Source: Amblyornis subalaris
Taxonomy: Eukaryota > Chordata > Aves > Passeriformes > Ptilonorhynchidae
Length of the DNA: 64,000 nt
Assembly: GCA_018881555.1 (NCBI GenBank)
Contig: JACAXG010000093.1
Coordinates: 310,001 to 374,000, forward strand
Direction of reading: 5' to 3'
Position 1 is the stretch's first letter. Every line of letters starts with the position of its first letter. Below, in pieces: positions 39,446 through 52,236 of this stretch. The notes beneath the pieces were generated by a model. It was not told the origin of the DNA and did no database searches. It saw nothing but the letters and a program-made list of their open reading frames with translations. A program made the translations under genes and the position numbers.

Positions 39446-42400
39446 CCATTTGTACCTGGAGAAGTTGCACTTGTGTAGCTCTTACAGCCGTTTATGAGTC
39501 ACTCCAAAGACTGGGTTATACTGAACAAGCCTTTTTTTTCAATTTAAAAGATGTTTTCAGAAAGAGGTCATAGACAGAAAGGTAAAACAGATGCTCCCAA
39601 AGGCAATTCCTGCCCAGACCCCTACTCCTGTTTCTTGAAATTGCTGCAATTATCATACCAAGAGCTGTTTCATGTGTCAGGGACCATCCCCTGAGGCTGA
39701 GCCAGCAGTGCAAATCAGCAGCTGACAGCGTCTGGCACCAGGGAGGAAAATTACCTGTATATTGTAATAAACTTTGTTAGTTCAAGCCATGGTGGGAACA
39801 ATCACTTGGGAAACTGTTGATGAAATTTTTGGTATACACACATGCAAACTGTAATAAAAAGAAAGATAAAAATCATTATAGCAGCAGGAAAAATTCCCTG
39901 CTGCTCCCCAAGGAAATGCCTCCCACCACCCCAAAAGCTCCTGGGAAGTCCTGCAGTTTGACAGCTGCCCATGGGCATCGCCTTGTGGCCGCCAGAGCGG
40001 GACAGGTGCTGCCCACAGGGACATGCGCCTGGCCAGGGGGCACTCAGGGATTTTGGGTTCACGATCCCTTCATGTTTTCCAGGGGGAACATGGATGTTTC
40101 ACAGAGAACATGTGCTATCTTGCTTCCTCAGACACCCTTTTGGGGACTTCAGGAGAAAATATCATTTCCAGAATGAAACAGAAGAAAGCTGAAAGAATCC
40201 CTCCCCAAACTCACTTCTGTGCTCCCTCATTACCAATTTCAACATTTAATGTTGACAAAATAAACCCTGTCCTCCCNAACCCCCTCTCACCAGGGCCATT
40301 ACTCCAACTACATGACCCATCTAATTCAGCACAGAATCACAGTGAGTTATTCCCAAATTTAAAACATCTTCACACACTGAAATTCACCCATGGATCTGAC
40401 TCAAGAAAGCAGCACAGGCTCTGAGTTTTTTATGTGTTAAGACCCCCTCGGGAGAGCAGCACGCACCTACAAACCCCCGCACACTCACACCCTCTCCTGC
40501 CAGGGAAGAGACCCAAATTCCAAAATTATCCTCTCCAAACGAGCATTTTGTCAGCCCACTCTGTATCAGCAGCCAGTGAGTAATTCACAGTGGGTCTAAG
40601 ATTAGCTAACGAAGAGCCATGACTCATCAGCCAAGCCTCCGCGCCGCTGGGAAAATTCAATTTTTCTTTAGCAACAGAGGTTCGGCTGTGGAAATTATAA
40701 ATAATTAGGGTTTGGAGAGGCTGCAGTAACATGAGGATTCTTATTTAAACCTTACTGATACAGATATTGGTGCCTGTGGTGCCCTTGTGCCAACAGCATC
40801 GCTGATCACCTGCCTAGCGAGGACTGTGTCCTGGTGTTCCGTGGCAGAGCCGTGGTTCCAGGCGGGAGCGGGTCCGGACGGGCGGGAGCACGCGGCAGCA
40901 GCGCTCCGACCAGCAGAGCCTGATCCCCAACCGCTCATTAGCTCACACCCATCAGCAAATTAAAACCATGCACAACCATTACAGCTCCTGCAAACGACGC
41001 CGAGGAGCAAAATGATGGGGTGGGGGAAGAGTCATAAACAGAATCAAAGCAGGCAGGATCCCCACCCCCACGCCAGCCAGGAGCCGCAGAACCAGATCGA
41101 GTTTCCACTCCGTAGCGAACACGTGCTCCGGACCCTGGTCCCGTGTGCTTGTGTGGGGCCGCAGGGCTGGGATCCCATCACTCCAGTTCCCACAGGACCT
41201 GTGTCCCCCTGCCCAGCCCCTCCGCTCTCCTTCCCACCATCCCCGCTTCCCAGCCCAAGCCTCTCCACCAGGAGAGCCACCTTCACCACCACATGTGGCC
41301 CGAGTGACCTGGTGTCACCGGCCCCATGCCAGGTTTGCCAGCAGCAGCAGCACAGCCCTATTCCAGCCAAGGGCACGCCAGTGTCTCCCTCGCCTTGCCT
41401 GGCAAGCCCCTGGGACACCCCTCCACCAAATGGGGGGCATAAGCACACAGGAAAGATACTGTTATTTCAGGGAATTTGGCCCCAAATGGTTTCCCTGCTC
41501 CAGGCTGGACACTGGGAAATCCAACACAGAGGGATAGGCTCTGACGGCTGAGCCCCGGGCAGCAGCTCCAGCGCAGGCACAGGCTGGGCCCCGCTCCTGC
41601 CCCCAAACCGGACCCCTGCACCCCTCAGACTTCACGCTTTGTCCCCTCTGCCACCTCCATCCACTGAAGATGGGCCTTCAGTGTTACTCCGCTGGCACCA
41701 AGGCCTTCCAGCCCTTTTCCTGCCTGGAGCCAGCAGTGGGGGCTGCTCCACAGGCAATTCAGCTACCCTCAGCATTCCTTGTTTCAGCTATGTTCTGCTT
41801 CAAGCCATGTTGGGCCTTGGTTATCAAAGCCACATGCTTCAGGTTTTGGTGTCTAATGCAAACCAGCTTGCAGTTTATGTGCTTTCCCTCAGAAATCTGC
41901 TTTAAAAACAACTTGCCCAAATATGTGTTTTGTAAGATGTACTTTAAAAAAAAAATTGAGCTTAGGAGAAAGGAAATACTTTCCATACATGACAGATATT
42001 TGATTGGATTAAAGTGAGCTTCCCTTTAATGGTGCTTGCTGGAGCCCCTGTGGACAGTTGGACACCCATGCCTAATTCCCTGCGATGCTCAACTGACCCC
42101 ATCCCCTGTGTCCAGGCTGTCCCTTCCATGCCGCCCGAGCTCAGGCTGGAGGCACAGAAACACGGATCAACACCCAGTAAGGGCTGGGTTGGCCAGCAGC
42201 CTTTGGTGTGACCCCCGCCAGGAGGCAGCAGGGGACAGACATGCCGGGATGTGGGGAGCCGGGGCAGTCGCAGTGATGATCCCGGCACCCTGGCCGTGGG
42301 GACCCCTGCCGAGGGATGAGGCAGGTGTGGGGTGGGCGGACCCCAGGTCCCACCTGGCTGCTGCTGCTTGAGGTTGCCCCCTGGTCTAACAGCAGAGCCA

Positions 42401-43794
42401 TAGATCCTGATGCACAGAAAAAGCACATCGAGGCTGCTTGGAAGTCCTCTGCTACAGGCAGGAATAGAAACTGGACAGTATATAGTCTGAAGATCTAGTA
42501 AAATAAGAAAATTCTCACATTCCAGAAGCGCAGTATCTCTTTTTCCAGGATAAAGGTAATTTCACATTTAAAGCTCAATCTCCTCATGAATGAACACTTC
42601 AGACTCAGGAAGGATTACTGCAGTGAGGCTGCAGCCAGGCCAGGAGGAGAGATCAATGTAAAACTGCTGCTAAAATCCAGCACATTCTCTGTGAGGACAG
42701 TTTTTCCTAAAGGCAGTGATTAGAAACCCCATGGAAACCAGATAGGGCGAGCAGGGACTGAGGGACTTGTGGGGATTCTGCTGTCATGGGCTGTGCCTGA
42801 CCAGAGGAGGAGCTTTGGTTAATTCTGGTTTTCTGGACAGCCCAATGAAGTTGTTCTGCCTTTCCTTCAGTCCTCAGCACTGGGACTGAGCCAGCGGGGA
42901 CCCGCTTTGTCCGTCTTCACACAACCTGCCTACCCAGGCTCCCGCAGCACAGGATGTGCTTGGAAGGGCACAGTCCGAGGTCCATGGTTAAAATGTGTGA
43001 GATGCTGACATTGTTACTGGCCACAGCCCACTTAGGAAAGGAGAAGTGAGGAACAGTCAGGAATGATGAACCCAGACACTCATCACTGCCCCGCCTCTCC
43101 CCACATGCAGCCTCGTGAGCAGCGAACGCAAAGAGCTCTTCAGGAAATGGATTGTCATCCTGTTCACTTTAAGATGCCTCTTCCCCAGTTCAGGACTGGG
43201 GCAGAAGAAAGCTGAAATGTCACCAACTCAAATTATGAGAAACATTTACCTCAGGTCAGTGGGAAAGCCTGGGAAACTGCAGTGCTGACACTGCAGAAGG
43301 AAGGTCAGGAGGAGCCCTGCTGTGGGCAGTGGTGCCCAGCTCCAGCTGCAGAGCTGCTTGTGCACCTGAGAGCCAGGACCCCGCTCCCCAAACCCACTTG
43401 TTCTCATATTTAAGGCTGTTCTGCTACATGAGGTGTTTTAGGGAGGTGTGGGGACTTCCTGAGGTATAGCAAGAGGCAGCCCGGTGGACAGAGCAGGATG
43501 GTATCGGGGTGCAGGCAGCCCCTCGCTGGAAGCCCCCCACAGAGCTTGGCTTTCCCTGCCCACTCCAATGGCCTGGTGGTGGGAGGATCCCTGGGAAGTG
43601 CCCAAAGGGGGAACAGAGAACAGAAAACTTGAAACTGGAAGAGAGGCAAGAGGAGAAGCTTTAAGGAAACATCACAGGTTTAGACAGAAGCAGGTGCTGC
43701 GATGGTTTGCCCACCACCACTCCAAAATGCAATCTATAGATTTAGAATATTAGCAAGGAGCATCATTACAAAAAATACTGATAGGTTTGGTATT
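39446..43794. other. Intergenic sequence, no gene recognised
   Basis: It contains an AT-rich, TAAT-bearing stretch at about 40560-40760 and a CG-dense patch at about 40830-40935, directly followed by another AT-rich segment to 41000. The juxtaposition is suggestive of a regulatory block. Nothing else is recognised. Confidence 0.5.
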
Positions 43795-44075
43795 GGTTTG
43801 AATAATTGAGAGGGACTTTGGACAAGGGCCTGGAGGGACAGCACAAGGGGGAATGGCTTCACACCGACNGAGAGCAGGGTCAGATGGGATATTGGAAATT
43901 CCTCCCTGTGAGGGTGGTGAGGCCCTGGCACAGGTTGNCCAGAGAAGCTGTGGCTGCCCCATCCCTGGAAGTGTTCCAGGCCAAGGCAGACTGTGCTTGA
44001 AGCGACCTGATCTAGCAGAAGGTGTCCCTGCCCATGGCACGGGGTGGGACTGGATGGGCAGCACAGAGAATGCTG
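43795..44075 (+). mobile_element. CR1 LINE 3' fragment
   Basis: 'gagagggactttggacaagg', 'gatgggatattggaaattcc', 'ggtggtgaggccctggcaca', 'agagaagctgtggctgcccc', 'atccctggaagtgttcc' and 'agaaggtgtccctgcccatg' lie in CR1 order. It carries two Ns (43869, 43938). Confidence 0.9.
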
Positions 44076-47000
44076 TAGACCACTCACTATTCCTGAATGT
44101 TACATTATGCAGCTTTTCCTCTGAGAGGGTAAAAGACAGAATTAGACTGAAATAAGCCATTCCAACCTCACNTTATTAAAAGAGACATTTAGAATCTTCC
44201 ACATTAGCTTTTTTAAACCAGTTAAGAAATGAACAATCGCTGTACTCTTGGTTTATGCATTTGCACTTGCTGAAAAATTATTTTNATTTATCTGCAAAAT
44301 GGCCAAGGCAAAGAAGCAATTTGCTAGAAGATTCATGCTTTCAGCCTTGCCAAAACCTGAGTCCCTGAGTCATCTTTTCACTGAGGAGCAGTGGGGCAGC
44401 TCCAGCAGCCCCACAAAGACCCNTGGCTGGGCTATGCTTTGGTGCTGTGTAAGGCTGGGGTTTAATCCACCTCTGGCACTGAGCTGCCGAGTGCGAGCAG
44501 GACTCACGTCCCATGCACATATCTGCTTCCCAAGCACCATTTTCTCTGTTACCATGTTTTTACTGGAACTCTGTGTGGTGGTTCCTACTAAAGTGGCAAA
44601 AATCCAGTGACTCACCTGCAGCACTGAAATGTCACTCCTGCTTCATTCTTTAAGCTGGTGTTAGGACAGACAGACACNTGTCAGACCACAGGTAAAACAA
44701 GGAGACCGGGCACACCAGCTTTCCAGTGCTCTCTGGAGGAGGGTCCCCGCCCAGCCCCTGGCACAAAGAGCAGCACAGCAGCTTTGGAATCTCCTGCCTG
44801 CTGACACGGAGCCCAGAGGCGCTAGCACTGCCATTTCCCCTCACCTCTGCAGCAGCAGAGTCTCGGGGAGTAACAGCCCATTGTTTGCTCTCCACAGGGC
44901 ACAGCCACGTCAGGAATGTCGCACGCCCAGGTGTAAGGGCGGCGGGAGCCCTGCCTGGACACAGCAGCCTGCAAGGGAGGACAGGGAAGGTTTCTGGCAT
45001 GGATACAGGCACTCATTCCTCCACCAGCCCTGAGGAGCAGAACCACTGCTGGCAGGGCACGAGCTGCCAGTGCCAATCAGTCGGGGCAGAGGCCAAGGCC
45101 AGCAGGTCTCCCTGTGCTGTTACACAGCTGGCAGGGCTGACGTGTGCCAGGGGCTTTACTGCAGAGACAGTGGGGGAAAACTGGACATCCCCTTAAACAA
45201 CTCCACCCTGGGGACCACTCTGGATGGACACCAGACCTGAGCAAACGCTCCCAATCCATCTCACGACCCAAGCCTAGAGAAATCAGTGGCCCCACATGTG
45301 AGCTATCACAATTCCCTCACACTCAGCGGAGACTGAACAGCTGGTCTGAAGGATGCTCCTGCCAGCTCATGAGAACCAAGTGCCATGGGCTGCCTGCTCA
45401 GGAATGTGGTCAGCACTCACCTACTGTCCTTGGCATCTCCTTCAACCTTGGAGCAGCCTTTCTGCACGCGGGCACTAGAGACGGGAGCAGACAAGTACTT
45501 TTCCTGAGAGTAGGGTCCTGGTTATTTTTGTTTGCCTTTTTTTATTATTTCTTAAGTGAACAGAAGGCTGCTTGTACCTCCCCACAGCTCACTGCTGTAA
45601 TGCTACAGCCAAACACTTGGCAGCACTTTTGGGCAGGGATTTCGTACAATGCACAACTGTGTGAGCAGAAAACACAAAAACCACCTCACAGCCATCAGCT
45701 CAGCCCAGGCCTAGCTCGAGAAGATGCTAGAAAAAAACCTCACAAAGAGCCCCTGAGGCTGGAGAGGCCGAGGCTAAGAAAGGCAGAGCTGTTCCTCCCG
45801 GAGCAGGAGCACTCTCGGCACAGGAGCACCTCTGCCAGCCTTGGACAGGNCCAGCGGGCGCCTGGGTAAACACCCGCTGCACAAAGGCTTCACACAAGGT
45901 GCAGGAACACACCTCCTGCTATATACTGCTGTCCTTCTTGCACTTATTTTTGGAAAACAGGAAGCTCATTNATTTATTTGCAGAGGTGACCAAAATGGGC
46001 CTCGGGAAACAGCTGTCCTGGTTCAGCATTTCATATTCTACGCCACAGCCTTCCTGCTGCTCCAAGGGATGCAGATTTGAGTTAGTGAGTGCTGGACTGA
46101 GACTCAGCAGAAGTGTTTCNGTGCTGAGCTCTCCTTTTGATATTTTGTTGCTGAAACGGGAAGCTCTGACCTCTCTTGCTGACATTCAAAGACCACAGTG
46201 TGAACCAGCATAAACCAGGAAAACACCAGCCTGTGTGATTTCCGACCTGGTTGCTCTAACTCAGTGAGAGTTCATCCCCGTGTTTGCTGCAGCAGATCCA
46301 GCTGACAGGAAGCAGGATCTGTGCAGAGATCCTGCAGCTCCACTGCAACCTCCGACATCCAGACAACACTTTACTGAGCAGGGACACTCTGAACTGTTTC
46401 CTCCAGCACCAGAAGCTGCCGATCACCCCAAATTAATGTTTCTGGACTGAGGGAATCCAAGGACACGCTAGACTAATGCAAACCCAAAATATTACCTGAT
46501 GCAGTTCCAAAATCCTGTCCATAGGTCACTTATGTTTGTGAACCGTTTGAATTCTGAATTTGGCAGAAAAGCTGTTTGTTTAGAACCGTGCATCAGTTAG
46601 TTGTGTGTAAGGAGAGGATCCTTCCACCCATGTTCAAANGGCCTTAAATCACACTCACTGACTGGGTGTGAGCACATAGGTCAGTTCAGAACATGGATTC
46701 CCTCTCTGGCTNGAGCCAGTAGCTCAGCACTCACCCTATGCATGCAGCATGGGCAGGCCCAGGCTGTGCTGCTCTTCCAGGTGACTTCGGAAAGCACAGG
46801 GGCAGGAGTCTAAGCCATCCAAGCCCCCAGCACTACTTGTTCATGTACCTGAAACCACTGATTCTCTCTGCTCTGCAGTGAACGACATGAAAAAGCTTTA
46901 ATATGCAATGAGAGCCACATCGTTGTGTGTTGCACATCTTCCAAGGTTTAATAGACACAAAGTGAGTCCATTGTACTTAAGACACTACAATGATTTCATT

Positions 47001-50000
47001 CTATTGCATGTCCTGACCCAATTACATTTCTCAGAGTACAGTATTGAATAAAAGTTCGGTAGCCTTAAAATTAACAAGTGTGTGAAATCTGTAAGTAAAA
47101 TAAGCAGCAGCAATAATTTGGGGGATTTTATCAAGAATAGCTAACTTTTAAGTAATAAATACATTCCAAGTTGTGGTTTTTGCTGTTCTCCTAGTTCAAT
47201 GCCGTCCAACTGGTCAAATTTTCATTCTAGGGTAAGATATCCTATAAGCCTTTCCTGCCTCATACCAGAAGAGCTTCCCAACTCCGTGTCCCGGTGCCTG
47301 TCACCTGTCCCAGATGGAACGCGGAGCACTCTGACCAGGAGCCTCGTCCTCGTGCCGTGCGCACGGCAGCCTCCCGGTTCTCCTGGGGAGCACATCAGGG
47401 CGTGACAGACTCGGTGACCCTCTAGGAGAACAGCTGTGCTTGTCTTCTGTTACCTTGAAGAAAGTCAGAGAGGAAGAGGTTACTGTGACAGACCGGCATG
47501 AGCGGCAAGGCACGTGCTCCAGGTTCCCTCTAAATATAGCCAGGAATTCTCCTGCTCCCAGCTGGCACAGCAGGGAGAACCAGCAGCGGCTGCAGCTTGG
47601 GAGGAAAGCTGTCAAGTTAACAAACCCAAAGAGTGGGAATTTTCCCCAAGACCGACATGATATGAATTTCAGTGATGATAATAAATCTTCNGTCTGGCTT
47701 AAAGACTCTGAAGTCCCTGTTCGAGTGGGTTACTGTAGGTTAATCCGCCACAAGTCCCCATGGAGCACGCCACGTGAAGAACATCTGCCTCCACTTTCCG
47801 AACACAATCTACAAAATAGGATTATTCTCCCCTTGAGAGCAGCCATACAGAAGCTTTTCTAAGTACCTGCAAGTGCTCGAGCNGTTGCCCGCCGCCGCAG
47901 AGCCCCTGCCCCAGCACTCGGCGAGGCAGAGCAGCCATGTCACCTCGCGCTACTGCCCCACAGACCCCGCAGGCTCCTCTGCCCCCGGCTCGCAGAAGGG
48001 AGCACACACCACAGCACCACGGAGCCCTTGGGACAGCCAGCGTCCCTCCCAGGGCTCCTGTGCCACACTGCTGTCACTGGCCCTCNCAACAGCCATCAGT
48101 CCCCAGGGCTCAGGGCTGATGACCTGGGAAAAGTGCAACTCCTGGAGAATGACATGCCTGGCAGAAACTAGGGAACTCCTCACCTGTACCCCTGCATGCA
48201 GGAGGGACTTACACTGGCCCTGTAAGCCAAGTTACAGCATGGAAACCGTGGAAGAGTTCAAGGGGAGTAATCCATTTGCCTTCAAGATCAAGTGAGGAAA
48301 CTAGAAGACACATGGAACAACTTGGTGATACAGAACCAAGCGAGAGAATGGCACGGAGACCTCCACTCACACTGACCAGCNGCAGAAGCATCGCTGCACC
48401 TTGCTTCCAATGCAATGCAGCTCCAGCAGCAGAAGCTTCATCAGCTTCTTCTTCAGCCCAAGAATCTGACCAGCCCTAAGCCCATGCCACATCAACCACA
48501 TCCACCCCGGCTGAGTCAGAACTGCAGGAGACACCAGCTTGGATCTGTGTTTCTGACACGCAGCATTANTACTATGGAGGAACAAATCAAAAGCCTCCAA
48601 ACCATCCCCCAGTTGAGGTTTGTGACTTACAAACACAGAGCACAATGAACCAAGAACACCAAACACAGGAAGAGGATCACATCCCCAAAGCTGCTGACAT
48701 GGCAGCAGCACTGCTCCTGCAGGCAGGGGACCCAAAGTGACACTGATTTGCTCCGACTCAGCATCCAGAATGATCCTCAGCATTGCCCACACAATGGAAA
48801 ATGCAAAGAGCTGATTCAATACACCAGGAACATCTGTCCCAAAAGCTATAATCCAGAGAAGGGCTGCAATCAGGTTTCATACACTCCTTCAGTATTTAGC
48901 TGAATCACCCTGAGAAACTGGGAGGTCTCACTCCAGGGCTCTACTACCTGCAGTCAACAGAGGATAAATTCGTATTTAATCTTGCAGAAGAATCTATTCA
49001 TTTGTCTTCTGATGAACAGAGAGACTTTCAAGAGCACACAACAAACTCACNTGCAGGTCATTACACCTAGGAAAGCCTTCCTGAGGCCCAGGGACCTGGA
49101 ACAATATCCCTCAAATGACTTTGAAAGCACTGACCCTTTAGAGACAGATTACAGAGTGAGAAGATCTTGTCTAAACAGGAAAAAATGCATTTCCTGGCCC
49201 GAGGAGGTAACAGCAAGCCCTCGGGCGGTTGGATTCTTCGGAATTTCTCACTTGAAGGAAGAAAGAATCACACCAGAAGCAGGGTGCCAAACAGGTCCCA
49301 GGGAAGGGTCCTGCCATTGGNAGGGCAGATGTGGGCCCTACATGGCGACAGGGATTGCAGCCAAACCTCAGCTTCTCTGGGGACTACCTGAGGGCAAATA
49401 TTGGGGATTCTGTACTGCGGGAGCAGAAAGCTGGTGCTACCAGCAATACAGCAAGCTGCTTAAAAACAGCTGGATGCTGCTTGCCCTGGAAGACTGGAAC
49501 CTCAGCACCCAGCCCGGGTCCTGTGCCTGGGTGCGTGCAGAACTCTGTAGCGAGGCTCAAGCNGCAAGGCCACCCCACGAGAGAGCTCCAGTGTCTGTGC
49601 AGACGCAGGAGTTCTCACGTGCCCAATAGGACCCACACAGTGACAACCCCTCATACACTCTCACTTCATCCCTGGAAAACTTCAGAGATTTATGTTTAAA
49701 AAAACACTTCCAACATGGAGCAGCAGCTGAAGCCCCCCATTCTTGGCACCATTGCCGCCTCGGTCTACGTGTGAGTAACTAACACGACACNTGGGGGCTG
49801 ACTCAGGACAGCCTGGGTGCTAAGCTGGGTGTCCAAAGGAGAGCCAAGGCAGTTCTCCTGAAGCCAACTGCTCGTTCATAATTTAAAAAATGATGTTTTG
49901 GATCAAATAAATCCATTCACAAATCGAGGTTTACCAGCAGCAGCAGAGTGCAGAAGANGATTTATCTTCAGAGGTTGCTGCACCCCAAGTGTGCCCAAGC

Positions 50001-52127
50001 AGCTTATTTTGAGGAATATTTTCTAATCATAAAGCATTAAACAACAGGCTGTAATCNAACATCAACAAATCAATCTTCCTCCAGCCATCCCTCCTTGGGG
50101 GAAGTGCACAGGCTGCTGCTAGCAGCAGACTGAGAGAGTCCACCCTTCCCATGAGTTCCTCCTGCAGAAGGAGGGACAGGATGGCTGGGGGACACTGGAT
50201 GGCAGCTGGGATCCCCCTCTCTGGCCCACTGGATGGGGTTTTGGAACCATCTCCAACTCTCAAGGCACCAGAATCCAGCTATCTTGAGCAGGCTAGCAGC
50301 TATGTTCTCCAACACTGGAGTTCTCAAACTCCATCAGCCCAGCATCCCTATGACAAATCCCATATCAGGGTTGAGGGTTTCTGCCTTTGGAAGGAACTGT
50401 TTTCTGCATGAAGAAATGGCTCAAGTTATTGGCTTGCATCAAAACAGAGCAAGTCATCACTCACAAGGGAAGTCAAACNAGTTATATGCTACAATCCATT
50501 TCTTCAGCTGCAGAGAACACACAGGAAATGTGTTTTATAAAGAAACCCAGGCTGGCTGATCCTGCGCTAGCANGGACTAACACAGACGAAACAGGAACCG
50601 GTACGTCAGCGAAGGCACTCGCTCCTTCGGAAATTCATCAGCTTACTGAGAAGAGCCTTCCTTAAAACCTGCCCAGCTCCTCCCTTCCAGAGACACGCAC
50701 GCTGTGACCAGGCCATGAGGACACGGCTAATGTGGGGCAGCAACAGCGTCGGGTGGGAACAGCCCTGGCACCAGAACATCACATCACTGGTGACCCTCTC
50801 ACTCAGGTGAGGTGTGTCACGTTCACCTGCATGGGCACCTTCACCTCATCCTGCATCTGCAGGGACGGGAGCACTTCTGCTGCCCATGGGCACCTTGGGG
50901 TGGGCAGCAGACACAGCCACGGCCCTCACGCACCAGAGGGACATTGTCACCCATGCACATGGCAGGGTCTGGCTGCTCCTGCTCTGGCAGAGAAAGCACC
51001 AGAAGCAAGAGAGCACTCGCAGCTGACTGAAGGGCAGCAGACTTGGGGCATAGGGGCTGTAGATATGAAGAGCATGAGCCCTCCAGGAGTCGAGGTATTA
51101 AGCCCCATCTGTGTCCTCGCTGCTGGACACNAGAAGCCTATTTCAGCTGCACGTAATCTCAGGAGGCGCAGAGTTCATTATCTGGCTAATGCAGAGCCCA
51201 TGTGTTCTGTACAGGTAGAGACAGCACAAAAAACAGCTGCAGAAAGCAGATTTAAATAAAATAAACCAGGCCCCATGTGGTGGTATAACAACAGCCAGCA
51301 GCTAAGCACCTCACAGCCACTCGCTCACTCCCCCACCAGTGGGACTGGGGAGAGAACTGGAAGGACAAAAGCTGGAGAACTCATGGGTTGACGTAGACAG
51401 GTTAATAGGGAAAGCAAAAGCTGCGCACACNAGCACAGCAAAACAAGGAATTAAATCCCTGCTTTCATGGGCAGGCAGGTATTCAGCCACTTCCAGGAGA
51501 TCAGGGGCCTATCACATGTAATGGTGACTTGCGAAAACAAATGCCACCACTCCTAATGTGCCCCCTTCTTCCTTCTTCCCCCACTTTATATACTGAGTAT
51601 GATGTCATATGGACTGGAATATCCCTTGGATCACTTGGGGTCACCTGTCCTGGTTGTGGCCCCTCCCAACCTCCTGCTCACCCCCAGCCCCCTCCCCAGT
51701 GTGACTGTACGAGAGGCAGGAAAGGCCATGGCTGTGTGCAAGCCCTGTTCAGCAATAACAAAAACATCTCTNTATTATCAACGCTGTGTTCAGCACAAAT
51801 CCAAAACAGAGTCCCAAATCAGCCACTGTGAGGAAAGTTAAGTCTACCCCAGCCAAAACCAGCACACCCCAGCTCATCCTCATCTAGTCTGCAGGATACA
51901 GACAAGCAGCTCTGTAAGTCTTTTACAGTCAGGAGCAGAGCTTGTCACTCAGCCCACACACTCCTGCTCACCTGGATCCCAGCATCACCAGTGGGGACTT
52001 ACAGATAAAGCACAGCACATCAAGGCTGAAAAACAACAGCTTGTATGTTTTTCAACATGAGGAGTCTTCCCATCAATTTCTGGGATCGAAGTCCTACCTT
52101 TCACACCTGAACATGAAAATGGGAAAT
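44076..52127. other. Intergenic sequence, no gene recognised, N-dense
   Basis: Most of the second half of the window's isolated Ns fall here (about 26 single Ns between 44172 and 51772). Open frames up to 241 codons (45144-45869; 48982-49629) contain Ns and no recognisable domain. An exon-like ATG-to-donor stretch lies at 49715-49770. No mobile element was recognised. Confidence 0.5.
49715..49774 (+). other. Exon-like ATG stretch ending in a GTGAGT donor (candidate only)
   Basis: An ATG with A at -3 and G at +4 opens 19 codons (MEQQLKPPILGTIAASVYV) before TGA at 49772-49774. The TGA overlaps a perfect GTGAGT donor at 49771-49776, so splicing would remove the stop. No family is recognised. 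Equally likely chance. Confidence 0.15.
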
Positions 52128-52236
52128 ATTCAAATGTTCAAGGCCAGGCTGGTCTAGTGGAAGGTGTTGGGCAGGGGGTGAAACAAAATGATCTTCAAGG
52201 TTCCTTCCAATCCAAACCCTTCTGTGATTCTATGAT
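52128..52236 (+). mobile_element. CR1 LINE 3' end fragment
   Basis: 'caaggccaggctggtctagt', 'ggaaggtgttgggcaggggg', 'atgatcttcaaggttccttc', 'caatccaaacccttctgtga' and a terminal 'ttctatgat' copy are the CR1 3' terminus, including its short tandem tail. Confidence 0.9.

Noticed and set aside
45144..45869. 241-codon plus-strand open frame
   Set aside because: No family resemblance, interrupted by an N near the end, and no splice-consistent neighbours.
48982..49629. 215-codon plus-strand open frame
   Set aside because: Contains three Ns and no conserved motif. Composition is like the flanks. I could not separate it from chance.
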